Positions 11,111 through 24,563 of a stretch of DNA of 64,000 nt are shown piece by piece. Within the stretch, counting starts at the first letter, position 1. Each line of letters begins with the position of its first letter. Below the pieces are notes generated by a model, which was not told where the DNA came from, ran no database searches, and was given only the letters and a program-made list of their open reading frames with translations. The stretch comes from Chaetorhynchus papuensis (Eukaryota > Chordata > Aves > Passeriformes > Rhipiduridae): positions 1 to 64,000 of the forward strand of contig VWYX01000834.1 of NCBI GenBank assembly GCA_013396525.1, given 5' to 3'. The translations under genes and the position numbers were made by a program.

Positions 11111-13819
11111 GGTAGGAGATCTTGAATGCTGTCAAGCTCAGCACAAGGCCTGGATGCCCTAGACAAGGGGAAGTTTACAGCAGAAGTTAATCACTTCATT
11201 TTGAAGAAAAACTCACAGGGATTTTGAGAAATGGCTAGGATTTATCCTGGCTACGCAGCAAGCAAGGAGACAAGCATAAAACCCTTAGTGCAGCATTATG
11301 CTCAGTGCCACTCCCCTCTGGTAATGTAGGTACTGCTTGGCTGAAATTCCAGCCCAGTCAAAGGGGATTAAAGAAGGCAGCTGGAAAACCGCTGCTTTCC
11401 CTAAGCAGCTGGACAAAATAGAAGGGCAGGCAGGGAGAAGCAAAATGAAAAATGAAACTCTGCATTCTTGAAATGTCCTGGGCTGATCAGTCTCTTGTAC
11501 GGCAGCTAGCAGAGATGCCAAAAGTACTACTGCAGTCAGGTTTACCTGTACTTCTGCACTCCAAAACTGCCCAAATCACATGCAGAGTTGGTAGCAACCT
11601 GGCAGAGAGATCAGGATGGCTCTTGCTCAGTTGCAGGACTCCCTGGCAAGCACATATCTTAACAGGCTTTCCTGCTGCATAATGTGAATACAACAGTGCT
11701 AAGTGAATTCCGAATAAAATTCAGACAGCCTGTTTCAGAGCTCACAGAGTAAGTCTGGTTTAACAGCATGGCTTCATAAGAGATACACCATTTCAAAAAG
11801 TAGTGACTATATGGTCACACTGCTCCCTTTTAATGCACTGACATGAGAATCCAACCGTATTTGGTGCAGCCCCAAGTATAAGCTTTACATGTTGTTCTGG
11901 CCCACCCTGAATGACCAAGCTATGCCCAAACATTTTTGGATTGGTTTTTTTCTCAACTGGCAAAAGTGGATTTTTTGGGCATAACTGTTCAGAGGTGCCC
12001 TGCCAAAATGTAAGCGACAGCCATTAAGGGAAGGGTTATAACATGCATGTGGGATGTGGTATCCAGCATCCCTCTGCTGCCTGTTCCAATCCACTGCCCA
12101 CACTTTAAACCACCACATAAGCAGCACGGTGAGTTGTGTTCTGTGCACGGACTCCTAACGCCAACCCTGCACTTAATACCTCATGTGGTCACCAATAATA
12201 ATTCTGACCCTCCCCGCAGTCAACAACGCTTTGGCTGTCAACAGCAACAGTCCCAGGATAGCTGCTGTCAGCAGCACCACACCACGTGTGCCCGCACGTG
12301 ACAGCAGCTCTGCCGTGTCGCCCACCTGCTCCCACCGTGTGATGATGGGGACTACACAAAGTCACAAGAAACCTATTCCCAGGGAGTCAAGTGCTCCTTG
12401 GCGTCAGCACTCGCCGTCCTCACGTAGTAGGCCAACTGGGGGAAGACGCATGTGGCATGTGAGCCTGCAAGGAAAACAAAGCCTAGCCTGCATCTAATTT
12501 TAGGCTTGGCAGGATGTTCTGGGCTGTCTTTATCTCTGGCTTTTCCAACTCCTCTTCCTTTAAGGTCATACCCTTAAAAGATGTTGTGCTGCTTCTTGCC
12601 CCAGGTCTCTTTGCTTCCCAACATGAGCCCCGGCAGAAGGTGCAGCAGCATGAAAGCCCTGACCTCCTGGAAAGCGTTCCTTTCAGCGAGCTGGCAGGAC
12701 AGCCATCCAAGAAAAACCTTCCAGCCTGCCGGCTCAGCTGGGATAGAGAAGGGACCATCCCTTGTGCTTTATTTCATCACCAGCTGGCTGCAAGGCTTCC
12801 TGAATCGCCCTTGTCCTCGAGTCAATCAAGAGTTTCTCTGCCTTTTCTAACGTGAACCTTGCAGTGTACTTTTCTCTTTTTTGTTTTTAATTCATGCACC
12901 TTAAGCACTTCATTTAAGATGAATGAATCCCAGTTTCACATTAATGAGAAAGAAAAGGGAATGGGAAGGTACCAGGAGCTGATGCCACATGGCCAAGCTC
13001 CATTTCCCTTTATGGACCCCCTCAAAGCCCAAAGCCTGTCCAACAGGACTCAGATTCACCCATTCCTCACACAGGAGCAAGATGCCATAGGCTAGCTCTT
13101 TGCAGAAATCGCCAGGAAGTACAGGCTGGATAACACCAAGTATCCTCCTGCTCTTTGCAAGCCACAAGATCCTTGCTACAGCACACTGGGGGAGGAAAGT
13201 GATGCTGGACCACTGTCCCCACACGGAAAAGCTGCTCATCCCCCAGATGCCTCAGCCCAAGACTGATTCCACGATCTATGCATGACCCTGCTCCAAATGC
13301 CAGCTGCAAGGAGCATGCACACAGCAGCAATGCTGCCAAGCCTGCACTCACAGCCCCAACATCCAGCAAAGCAGAACTCCGTGTTTAGGGAGTCCAGAAA
13401 TGCAAAACAGAGAGAAAGGCTAAGGTGGCTTTCCAAAATATTTTTGTTTCACTCTTAATTGCCTAAAACGGTGCAGGGATTTATTTAAAACCTGGAAGAA
13501 AAATATAATAACCTAAAAGTATCCCTTCATCCTTTACAGCACTCCACCTCTGGCGGCGTTTTCCACTCATGCCCAGAGAATGCAGCAGGTTATCCATCAC
13601 AACACCAGCGCTGGGTCCCAGCCCCAGGGGCACTGTGCAACCTCCTGCCCACCTCTGGTAGGGCTGAACAAAAATACCAGCTTCTGGAGGAAAGTGTCTA
13701 TTGTGACATGGCCATACACCATGACCTCTTACTTCACATTCCAGCTGCAACTCCAAAGCTTGCACAGAAATGAGTAATCTTATTTTCTCTCCTTTTTTAA
13801 TATTTTTTTTCCAGAGGGA
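11111..13819. other. Non-coding stretch with overlapping chance open frames
   Basis: From 12.0 to 13.4 kb the GC content rises and open frames of 90-113 aa overlap on both strands. None has a recognisable domain, and the frames contradict each other. One minus-strand frame (13067-13369) begins with a hydrophobic, signal-peptide-like stretch but has no known relative that I can name. It may be an unrecognised old repeat. Confidence 0.45.
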
Positions 13820-14190
13820 AAGGGGAAACCTTGATTAGATAGATGCGGCTACTTAAAAGCAGTGTCTAGCAAGTCCATTCTCCGCTGAAACAACTGGGGC
13901 AGAATGGCTCTCTGTTAATGTTACATTTAGTCATTAAAAATGTGCATTTGTGATTCTAAAAGCTGCTAGAGGCAAAACACAAGAGAGAGATACATACTCA
14001 GATTTACATTTCGTTTCCAGCCGGGGAGACTCAGTGAAACTAAAATTAATATCTCTACCTTTCATATGCATTTCTGGACAAACATACATTGAGTAATAAC
14101 CACCACTGCTGTACACATTTGAATCCTCTTTCAGCAAAGGCGTAAATGCCTTTTGAAAAAGCTAAATAATTTAGCATTGTGATAGTGTGA
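13820..14190. promoter_or_regulatory. Candidate conserved non-coding element
   Basis: High-complexity AT-rich block with homeobox-type cores: gttaatgtta, agtcattaaaaatg, ctaaaattaatatc and an E-box-like catatg near 14067. A CpG-containing patch (ttccagccggggag) lies inside. No coding frame of note was seen. Judgement is by texture only. Confidence 0.35.
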
Positions 14191-14208
14191 AGTGTGTTAA
14201 GACACACT
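14191..14208. repeat. Short perfect inverted repeat (7-bp arms)
   Basis: agtgtgt (14191-14197) and acacact (14202-14208) pair around taag. The size is compatible with chance. Confidence 0.45.
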
Positions 14209-15282
14209 ACTGCATCTAGCTCTGGGGTATGGCACAGGAGATGTCATCTTAAAGGAGCAACACACAATGGCTTTGGGCAGAAAAACAGCTAGCAGATAAA
14301 AGGAACAAAAATACTTGCACTGGATAGGAAAACATCACACAGGAATAACAGATAATCAAATAAAAATAGTAACAAAACATAATACAACTATACAGTGGAA
14401 TCATTAATTATGAGTCACTACAAAGACTTTGGTTTCACATTTCGCCCATGCTGGTTAAACAACATCTTGTAAAACCAGTGCATTTTCACCATTTATTTGT
14501 ATTACAGGAAGATTCTTCAATCAAGAATCACAACTTCAGTGGCCTGAGCACTGCACAATTAAAAAAATGAAAGCCCTAGGATTTTGAATTCTGGAACTAT
14601 GACAAAAAAGATGACTTGCTTATGAAAAAGGATGTGAGATTAAGGCGTAAACTGCTCACCTCCACTATAAAAAATTCTGGGTATTCTCAGCTCAACAGCT
14701 GCCTAGCCAAAAAACCCCTCAAAAGTGAAAAAAAACACTCCAAGGAAAGCCTTTTTAGGATTTTGACAACAAATAGTCTTTCCCCTGGATCAGGGTAGGG
14801 GGCCATTTACTGAATCACCAAGACAGTTTTTTGTTGCACTGGGACAATCTCCCACGAAGCCACATGCAGTAAATGCACAGCCAGACTAAGGGCAGTAGAA
14901 GGCGAAATTGGCAACCATTGTATTTCTGTATTCCGAATACTTTCTATTCTCTTTTCGTCTGAGCAGTAAAAGAAACTGTAAAAAGAAGGTCCAGATACTA
15001 CCAGAAATAAAGCTGTTTCCTATTGTCCTAATACCTAACTTTTAACAGTATTGGTGTCTCAAAAAACAACACACACTAGGAAATAAGTGAAGGTTTAAAA
15101 AACCCAAAAATACCAACTAAAAGTAAATTAACTACATGGACACACAGTTCAAATTCTGTGGCCATAGGCTGGACCCAAGGCTCTCCTTCACCACCAGCAA
15201 CAGGAAAAAACAAATCTTAAAGCTGTTGCATTTTTGTTCTATCACCCAAATTTTGCTTTGTTTCTAGGTTATGGAGATTGGA

Positions 15283-15343
15283 AACAGAAAACTATACCTG
15301 GTTTTCCTGTAACAGAAAACTATACCTGCTTTTCCTGTAACAG
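15283..15343. repeat. 28-bp tandem duplication (2.2 copies)
   Basis: Copy 1 (15283-15310) and copy 2 (15311-15338) begin aacagaaaactatacctg and differ at one base (g at 15301, c at 15329). A third partial aacag follows at 15339-15343. The near-identity shows a recent or conserved duplication. Confidence 0.95.
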
Positions 15344-18300
15344 TTTGTGAATTTCACAGCCCATATCAAATATCTTCTGGCAGATCTTTTTTTTCCCAGA
15401 GCTCCTTGGAGCAGGGAACCTTTAATAATTTGCTCATGCAGTGCCAAGCAGAATATGAAGATGAAAAAAGAAAGGAGAAAAAAAAAAATAAAAGAATCAC
15501 CAACAAAGTAAGCTTCGATGTTAAACAGTGGAAAAATAAATTAAAGTGAGGGACTATACAAAAGTAAGGGGGTGAGATGAAACGAGCACCCACACAGGTG
15601 CTCGGAAGCGATGATCCAACGGTCTCCCTCTGATTTCACACTTCAGGAGCTCCTGGCACACCACTGCCCTATCTGCAGCATCTCCTGCTGGAAAGAAAAG
15701 TCTCCATCTACAACTCATTTATTAAAAAGTGGCTCTTTAGGCTATCGTAATACAATAATTTACATGCCTAGGTTTACTCTGTGCTTTGTTGCTGAGGAGA
15801 GCAGAAACAAACTTACTGTTCTTCTTCTTCTACAGTGGTTTAAAAGCACAGCGCAATTTCAAGGGCAGATCAAAGTTAGACTAATTATTTCCTTTCTGCA
15901 TATCCCATAACTAAATGTAACAGGTCACTAGGGAAGGGTGAAACAAAAGATGAATGTATTTTCACACACTAACAGCAAACACCAAGAAACAAGGGCATTA
16001 TTTATATAATAAAAAGATGCATAAGGGAAAACATCAAAGCCTGTATTAAATATAAAAACCCACAAATATATCACCAATGGTGCCTAAATAACTAGGGAAA
16101 TGAACTGGCTTCTCTCTTCTCCACACTTCACATTAAACATAACTGCTGAGGTGGTTATATCCTTCGAAAGCCTTTAGCACTGATGATGAAGGTTTGATAA
16201 TTCTAGTATTGCCCACTTGATGCTAATCCCAAAACTAAAAAAATACATTTCCATTGTTTTCTGTTGTTTAGAAACATTTGAGTTTACTCAGGCCATACCC
16301 AAAAGACTTGGGCTGCAGTCAGGAAGGCTAGAAACATGCTTTACTGTATTTTTTTAATGAGACTTGACATTCTTATTTTACAGTTCCAGGAATCAGAGTT
16401 TTAAAATACTCCAGCTATCATGAAAACTGAAGAGTGGTCAAGAAAATAATTTGCCTGTAGAAACTTGCCGAAGCAAATAGCTTCTTCTCTGCATTAATTC
16501 CTCTCTAGGAAACTTTAACAGGCATATTCAGCTTATGTCACAGTTCCTTTGTCCTTTTCCCAAGTTACTTCATCTGCTAGTTGAGAAATTGTGAGCTTTG
16601 AGGCAAAAAACCCAGTGTGTAACTGTCTGTCTACCTGTCATGACTGCAAAAAGCAGTCTCCATGGCCTATCCTTAGCATTCCTACTTCCACCACAGCTTC
16701 AAAGTACCGACAAAAGGTACGATGACCTCAGCATACAGTGATTCCTCCAGAAAGGACACAACACACAGTGGCATCTGTCAGGGGTCAGGCCACTGTCCAA
16801 CTTCTGTCAAGACCCATTGAACTGTCCATGATTCAGGACAGCTTTTGGCATAGGAGCAGTACTGCTCCTTGTTTTGAGATCTTCCCATGAAAACCATGTT
16901 CTTAGACAATATGTTTTTCAATGCTCAACAGGTGAAAGAGGTTCACTGGAACAGGAGGAGAAAATGATACAGGCCTTTTCAAGGCATGGAACTGGGGCTC
17001 TTCAGGGAAGGTTCTCTTGAACCAAAAGGTGGCACACAGGGAAGATCCCTGAGCCAGACAGAGGTATGGTCACAGCTGCATGGAGCATGGGGCTACCACC
17101 AGCAGCTGGGCCTCCAGGAGTGGCAAAGTGTGCAGTCCTGGAGGAATAAAACTTTGATATTCATTGTTCTTTCCCTCCTGGAGCGTCAGGAAAGTTGTTG
17201 CCTTACTCACCTCCAGAGAAGATTGCATGGATCAGGCCAAATGCAGGCAGAGGACTACAGCCTGGTAACGCAGAGTGGCACACCTAAGTTTCTACAGCTG
17301 AAACCAGGAGCAGCCCTGGGCTCCTTCTCCATCTCTACACACAAATAAAGGGCCTTTTATTTGCTTGACAGTGCTCTTTATTTTTTCAGTGTGTGCCCTT
17401 TACTGTTCTTTGACTAAGAGTACAGATACAGGCATTTCTCACCCACACAGTACTCAAATGACTTTCAAACCTTTGTGTTAGCTTGTCGTTTTTTCGGTAG
17501 CTTTCACACCCCTATTGAAACAAAGCTTAGACAAACCCTGAAAACTAAGGATCTCTCCAGACATGTCTAGACTCTCAGTTCAACCAGGCACAATATTTCT
17601 GAACTCTCTAACCTTTATGGGAGGTGACCAAAGCCAGCTCAGACAGACTAAACTGACACACTGCCAGCTAATACCCTGAACACCTTAAAATGCAAATAGC
17701 TCTAATCTTATTAGAAATGATGCAATTCACCCTACCGCAATAGCAAGAGGGGGCAGGGAAGCAAAAATACTGTTCTTAGCACAGGCTACAGTTCTCATCA
17801 GACAAACAAAATGGTAAAATTTATGAATTACAGCCATTTACAGTTAAAGGAGCCGAAGAATTAGGATTTTTTTTTTTTTTTAATCCATATCAAGCCTGGT
17901 AAAAGACTATATCTAGGCTATGTGTGGGAGGTGAAGAACTGCCACCATCTCCCAAAGACATGACTAATACAAGATTTGGTAAGTCAGGATGACAATGCCA
18001 AGTCTTTCCTCATACTGTACAACTTGGATGAAAGCAAGTATGTAGGAAGGCAGCTGGAATATGCCAGAGGAGGCTCATGCTGTACCCAGCCACTACAAGA
18101 CAGGTATCTCAGTAACTCAGATGGAGCAAACAATGTGCAAACAGCAAAAGAAGTATCTCTCTGCAAGGCAGAGCAGTCTCCTCCCTCCTACCTCCATTGT
18201 GCGACAGCAGGAAACTCGCACCATAAAATGGAGGAGCTGGGCAGCTGTGAGTCAGTTCTACTTGGAAGAGGGATTGTGCCACTGATGTGGTGAGCCTTGC

Positions 18301-21300
18301 ACACCACCTGATTCAAACTGCCTAAACCCTGCTCATTTACAATCTGTTAAAGCACAGTCTTGATTTCTGAACATAAGGTAAATGACGATTGGTGAAAAGT
18401 TCCTTTTTCTGATGGGCTACTTGTATCCAGTACTCAGCAAAAGTAATGCTGCCTCGGATTTCCACATGCTCTTCCAGCAAAGAATTTCCAGATTTCTCCC
18501 AAAGACTTCCAAGTCCTGAATCTGTCCCTCAGTGGAAATGCCTCAAGTGAGGCTGCCCAACTTCAAGCTCATGATGGATCACATTTCCAGATACTGAATT
18601 CACTCCTTTTCCAGGAGCAGAAATGTATGACCAGCCAGGGCTATTAAAGTATCAAAAAGGACACTGATAATAAACTGGTTTCTATCGTGCCATATCAGCC
18701 GACAAGCTGTGCTGCAGAGCACAAAAGCCTTTCAGCCATGCTAACAAGCAAAGGCACATGGGAGAAAGGACTGCTGGAGTTTTGGAAGCTATTTGCTGCG
18801 GTAATCTGCAACTGGTGTAGAGCAGCATGCACAGAAGGAGAGTGGCAACTTGACAGAAAGCGAGTAGCAAGCTGCTTCTCTTTTATTGCGGCTTCGCTCA
18901 GCTGGGTTGCCTTATGCAACCACCACAGGAGCAAATTCACCATGGGAGGCAAGAGGAGAAAGATTGATTTATCTTAAGCCCTGTAGAGCTTCATTCTCAG
19001 TTTTGCAAAGAGTGCAGCCCCAAAGCACAGATCCTACCACATGAAAGACCCGCCAAAAATAAAAAGCCTAATAATTCTATAAACTCTAGGACATCATCAA
19101 ACATCGTTTGCCTCCAGATCATGGATCACTGTTAAATTAGGACAAATCTCTTTTCAAGTGACATCTCGAAGTAAAACAAAACCAGCCACACCACCAAAAC
19201 CCACATGAACAGAAAGCCCTACAGCCTCCTCTTGCAACCATATGCATATATATCCATGTTTCTGTTTTGGATCATAAGAACATAACTATGAACCTATTCT
19301 CAGACAAGCATTCCCATGGCATTAAAAAATTTGCTAACCAGTCTTCCCTACTGAAAATCCTGGTTTAATTCAGGTCACAAAAGAAAGGATGGAACAGTCT
19401 TTGTAAGTGAGCTGGGTTTTGCTACTCCTTTGATGGATTTGAGATTAGGGATCTGGTGACAGACTGGCAGTCATCAAATGAAAGGCCAGCAGCAATGTCA
19501 GCAATTAAGGGAGATCTGTGAGGAACAGGCAGGATCTAGAAAAAATCCTCAGGAATGAGAGTAAAGTTTGTGCCATGCTATCTGGAAAGCAACTCTCTGC
19601 AGTGACTGGTGATCTTGTAAAGGAAGTTTCAAAAACTGTGGACAGGACAACGAGCACTCTCTCTCAAGTGTCAGCGGATCACAAAACCGATCAGTTCCAT
19701 TTAAAAAAAATGAAATTCTGCCAATGTGAGGCACTTCGAGTAAACCCTACTCCATGGTTTGTTACTCCTGCTTACATAAGGGTCCAGCTGACCAGAACTG
19801 CAGCTCTGCAGAGAACTTTGCATGGCTACTGCTAATTCAGTAGCAATCTCAGACTTTCACAGTCTCCAAATTACTGCAGAGTGTCATTAAAGTCCCAAAA
19901 TAAGCCGTCGTTCCTACTACTATTTGAATTGCTTAACTTTTTCCTACAGGATCTGAGCATTGACATGGAACATTTTGGGTCTCTATGTTGGCTTCAGTCT
20001 CAGAATGAGTTGGCAAACAAAATGTGAAATCTGAGCGAACAGTGGATCACCAGGACAGCAAGAGAGGAGTTCCAGGATTTTCTTCACAGCCTTGCAGATT
20101 CCACAGAATTCAAACCTGACTCAAATGGCAACAATGTTGGAATAGGATAGCGTAAAAAAGACAGGCAGGAGGGCTTCCAGTTACAAGCCCCACCTTCAAA
20201 TTGCTAGAAAGACTTAGGTCAGTCATTCCAAGTCAATAACCTAAGACCCCTAGTGCAGAGCTTCTCCCAAGGAAAGCATTTTGCTCACGTCTTTGCTCCT
20301 GTTCTTTGGCTCTGGCCCCAGTACAGCGCTGCTGACTGTCTAACTCCCATAACCTGGCATGTAGAGACAGGAAATTGGAGAGGCACCACATTATTGGGAA
20401 CAGAAGCGGTGCCAGCACAGCGACAAAGAAGTAGGAGATGAGAGATCTCTTCTGTAACGCCCCATGACCACGCTCAGCAAATCCATGCGGACTACCATCT
20501 CTGTGCCACAGAGAAGGAAAAATATCACCAAAAAAAAAAAAAAAAAAAATCTGAACACTGAAAGAGTAATTGGGAAATTTTGTACGATTTTCCTTCATGC
20601 TGCTAGCCCATTGAGGTTACTGAGTGCAAGGGAGGGATGGACCACAACTGTTCTGCACGGCGTGCAGCGCTGCATGTCAAAGACACAGCATCAGAAAAAC
20701 AACAGGAACCGTAACAACCCTTAAGAGTTTAACAGTGCTTCTGCTGCTAGAGGTCCACCTTAGAAACCCGCCAGGGATGGCAAAATGCAGAGGAACTGCA
20801 GTGATCACAACATGAAGCCAAAGAGAGATCCAGGCACTCGGAAAACATCTGTGATACAAAATAACTTTTTTCATCCATTCAGGCAATTTTCTTGGCTTAC
20901 CTTGCCAGCACCTATGAAAGCTACATAAGTCATTCTGATCCATACAGCACACACTGCAGCCTTCACTGCCCGTGAACTGGCACAGCCCTGCCCAGAGCCA
21001 CTGAATCCTTCAGGCTGGAGTGGCCCTGGGAGGTGCCTCATACGATGCTATGCCCAAAGCCAGGTCAGCACTAGCGTCCAGGTCGGGTTGCAATTTATAT
21101 TCTGCTGATCAGATTGACTGTTAAAAAATACCTTTTAACTCATGAGGACAAGAAGAGAACTCCACTAACGTAAATGAATTCACTTCTAAAAAGGCATTAA
21201 ATTGGTATTGTTTGGGTCTAAGTAAGGCTGGCAAGGGTATCCGAAAACAGGACATCTTGGTTGCTGAAAATACCTCTAGCATGAGAGCACTTTGACAGAG

Positions 21301-23439
21301 TTCATAAAGTTATGTGGGTAACTGTCTCTTACCCTTACACAGACTACATGTGCAAAGAAGCCCGCAGACAGTACACTTTAGACCTGTCTCCTGGAAGGAA
21401 CAAGCTACACCAGCAGAATTTTTTTTTTAAAAATAATTTCATTTATCTTCCAGTTTCTGCTGGCACAGCTGAATGCGTTAGGAGAGTGATTTACGCACAA
21501 CCCTTGCTGATGTACCATTTTCTAGTGCAGACTAAGCTGCAGTCATTAACTAAGAGAGAACTTCAGAGTACAAGTTTAAAGGAGCTTCCCAACCAGATCA
21601 GAAATACAAGCCAAGCAATTCATTTTTAGAAGTATAGTAAACAAGTCACTGATAAACACACAGTGTGGGTATTATGACTACAAGCTGATGTGATACCTTA
21701 AAAACTCTCCAGGTAATATAAATGCGTGTTTTCAAATGTGCCAGTGGTGTAACAGCTCTGCTTACAGCCCACAAGCTTCCAAAACAGTAAATAGGAAAAT
21801 TTTCTCTTTGTTTAATTTAAACAGAAAAGTTCTGAAATCAGTCAATGAGTTATGTTTGTGCCACCAAGGTAAGCGACCCTCCAAACACACTAGGTTCAAA
21901 GCTGCAACTTCCTCCTACACATGGGATTCCTGAAACCTCACTGGAATACTACATTTTTTAGGAAATAATTACATATGCTTTCATTATTTTACTTACTCTG
22001 CTCTCTGTTCTGATTCCAGAGGGTTTGTTTTCCCTTGCCCCAAATGATCCATTGCCACTTACACAAGCTAAAATTACACATAGCTGGCACATACACTGAG
22101 AAATATGAAGAATAATTTTTGAAGTGATTTGCTTTTAAAGGCAAACCAGTAGTTACTAATCGGTTGACCTATTTCTACTCTAATTTACCACACTTAAAAC
22201 ACACAACCCAAAAAACCCTCTGCAGAAATGAAAAACCACCTCAGAACTTAACTGGGCTAGAGAAAGAGGTAAAGATGCCATTACCTACTAAATTCCCTGG
22301 AGGAAAGAAAATTGGTATTTAGAAATAAGATTAACTATAATAAAAAAGAAGAAAAGAAAAGCTTAGGGAAAAGATCCAGGTCATGAGGATGGTATTTCCA
22401 ATTTTTTTAAAGCTGCAATGCAACATTCCCAAGTTGAGAAAAACATTCTCCCTGCCCTCATGGCAACCCCACCACAGAAATGCCAGTGGCCATCTATCTC
22501 CTGTTCCAGTTCTTCGTGTCTCACACCTTCAAACTCAGGGACTGACTCTCCCAACCAAGCACAAAGCTTCCCACATGTCTGAGGGAAGACTGGCAGGACT
22601 AAAGACATTGCTTACAAAACATGTCCCTATGGGTATTAGCCAAAGAGTCTATTTTACTGTTATCATTTATTTTCACCTATTTGTGCCTTTCCTTCTGTTT
22701 GTTTGTTTTTTGGTTTTTTTAAATTCTTTCTCCTTGAGCAGGCCATAGAAAAAGCCTGATCAGTTTCCCTCCTCTTTGCTGGCACAGATCCTGGTCCCAG
22801 TGCTGGGGCTGGCGAGGTGCCTGTTGCTTTCAGTGGGAAGAGGATCAGGCCCAGTCCTGCAGATGTTAGTCATGCAAGTACTCCGCTCCACCCTTCATTT
22901 CTCACATGGCTCCATGCTCTACTCCTTAAAAACCAGGGACAAACTGGCCTCTTACGCCTTCCTGTCATTGTTACGTGTTCCCCCTCGAAGCTCTCTGTCA
23001 CTGCTGGCAACGCCCAGCATTTCACACCTGGGACTGCCAACACGAGGCCATCTGCAAGCAGACCTTGGTGGGAGCCACGCACCATCATCTCTGTTTGTCA
23101 AGGACCACTGCGCTTTGGGTCTGTGGGAAAGTCAAAAGTCAACAAAACCATCTCGAATACCATGGTGTTTGCTCTTTCTTTTGGAAGTCCCAGTTCCTGC
23201 AGTCGTGTTTCTTCTTGAGAAACTTGGCTTTCTTTTAAAAACTGAACTTTCCGGGTTCCCATAATTGCAGAGAATAGCCTGAAAATCTGGCTTCAGACTT
23301 TCCCAAGAGAAAATAAAAAGCCAGTAAACAAATAAAAAGAACTGGAAGTTTCTCTTGGTCAAATGTAATTTGTTGATTTTTCTTAACATCACTATTTTAA
23401 GCAATCCTCTTTTCTTTTTTTTTTGTCTTGGCAAATTAT
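15344..23439. other. Long non-coding stretch with simple repeats
   Basis: No gene seen. It holds a 15-T run at 17867-17881 and a 20-A run at 20530-20549 (the longest homopolymer noted). Overlapping open frames at 22776-23264 and 22817-23218 (162 and 133 aa, plus strand, two frames) lack a recognisable domain. The part near 18310-18440 looks somewhat more structured but I cannot classify it. Confidence 0.5.
20530..20549. repeat. A20 homopolymer
   Basis: Twenty consecutive A residues. No polyadenylation signal or retrocopy body was identified upstream. Confidence 0.9.
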
Positions 23440-23930
23440 TTTTGAGTGCTTTAGAATGGCAATTTGCTCTGTATTAAACCTGATTTAGACTGTCATCACC
23501 GAATAATAAAAAAAATGTTTCTTCATCTGTTTGTCAGCATTATCCAACATTAATTAATTATATTTTATATACATTCTTTTATAGTAATGCTTTAAACTGC
23601 TTTATTGGATTAGAGATGTACTTGGGAAACAAAGTCCATTCCCAATCTAGAAAACCCTCAAGGCAACTAAGAGACTTGGATCTTATTTTATGCTTATGAA
23701 GCTGGTGTAGGAATTGTAAATATATACCTGTGAGACACTCTAGATTGGGAAAGAAAAGCTGACTGCCGCCCCTTCACAATTGGACAATCTACAAATCACT
23801 ATGTAATTGGGCTTTAGTTGCTGACCTGTGAAATGTGCATTATTTCAGTATATCCAACTCAAATAAAATGAGGCTCATTAGAAAAATGTTCAGCTTGCAT
23901 TATTTCAATACTCGAAACTGCTCTTCCCTA
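23440..23930. promoter_or_regulatory. Candidate conserved non-coding element
   Basis: About 490 bp of AT-rich, high-complexity sequence packed with homeobox-like cores: acattaattaattat near 23549 and atgtaattgggctttag near 23800. The phrase 'tgcattatttcagta' near 23837 recurs as 'tgcattatttcaata' near 23896. The spaced recurrence and absence of open frames suit an enhancer. Conservation is not tested. Confidence 0.42.
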
Positions 23931-24197
23931 AGCAGAACGAAAAAGCAAACAGGGTTATATTTTATTTTCATATATATGTTTACATATACAAGCAAGGAGG
24001 GTTTTTTCTAACCATACTTTGTGCCTTTAGGAGGGCAAGAAATGCAGCTTGGACAACTGCAGATGTGTAAGAAATTCTTACAATGCTTAAAGAAAAGGGA
24101 AGAAAGAAGAGAATTGTATTTGCTTAATGTCTACGTATTTTATGCACGTGGGTGCAAGAGCACGTTAGCTGTAACCCCCACTTTGCATTGTTGATCT

Positions 24198-24215
24198 AAA
24201 AAAAAAAAAAAAAAA
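24198..24215. repeat. A18 homopolymer
   Basis: Eighteen A residues mark a sharp change from AT-rich DNA on the left to GC-richer DNA on the right (24230-24670). This could be the edge of an old insertion, but no element is recognised. Confidence 0.85.
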
Positions 24216-24540
24216 TACAGAGAGAAGAATGAGACTCTCAGTGCAGCTGGGCCAGCCCGTACCATGGGACCCGTGTCTGGCACTGGCATGGTCCAGCTGC
24301 ACAAAGTATCTCATGCCAGTGGCACAGCCCAGCTGCTACAAACGAGGGCCCTTGTGCAGTGGTCACAGCCTCGAGCAGCAGCCTGTCCAGGCTGGAAACG
24401 CAGCCCTGTCCTGTCCCCGCCACCTGGAACCACGCCTGGCTGAGAAAACTTCCTGCTCGCAGGCTGGCACCGACTAAAACGTCAATGCTCCCAGAATTTA
24501 TGACCCTCTCCACTCTGTCTGCTTACAGCAACCTTCCTCA

Positions 24541-24563
24541 CACAGACGGCTGGGCCGTCTGTG
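24541..24563. repeat. Perfect 10-bp hairpin with TGG loop
   Basis: cacagacggc (24541-24550) pairs perfectly with gccgtctgtg (24554-24563). It is the most stable short hairpin I noticed. No T-run follows, and in vertebrate DNA a terminator role is not expected. It contains CAGAC/GTCTG, the SMAD-binding core, on both arms. Confidence 0.7.

Noticed and set aside
13067..13369. 100-aa minus-strand frame starting with a signal-peptide-like stretch
   Set aside because: Hydrophobic starts arise easily by chance. It overlaps other frames, and no secreted-protein family or conserved cysteine pattern is recognised.
20530..20549. A20 run as the tail of a processed pseudogene
   Set aside because: No polyadenylation signal, retrocopy body or flanking target duplication was seen on its left.
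22776..23264. 162-aa plus-strand open frame
   Set aside because: Another long frame overlaps it in a different phase. Composition is leucine/serine-rich as expected from pyrimidine-rich DNA. No domain.
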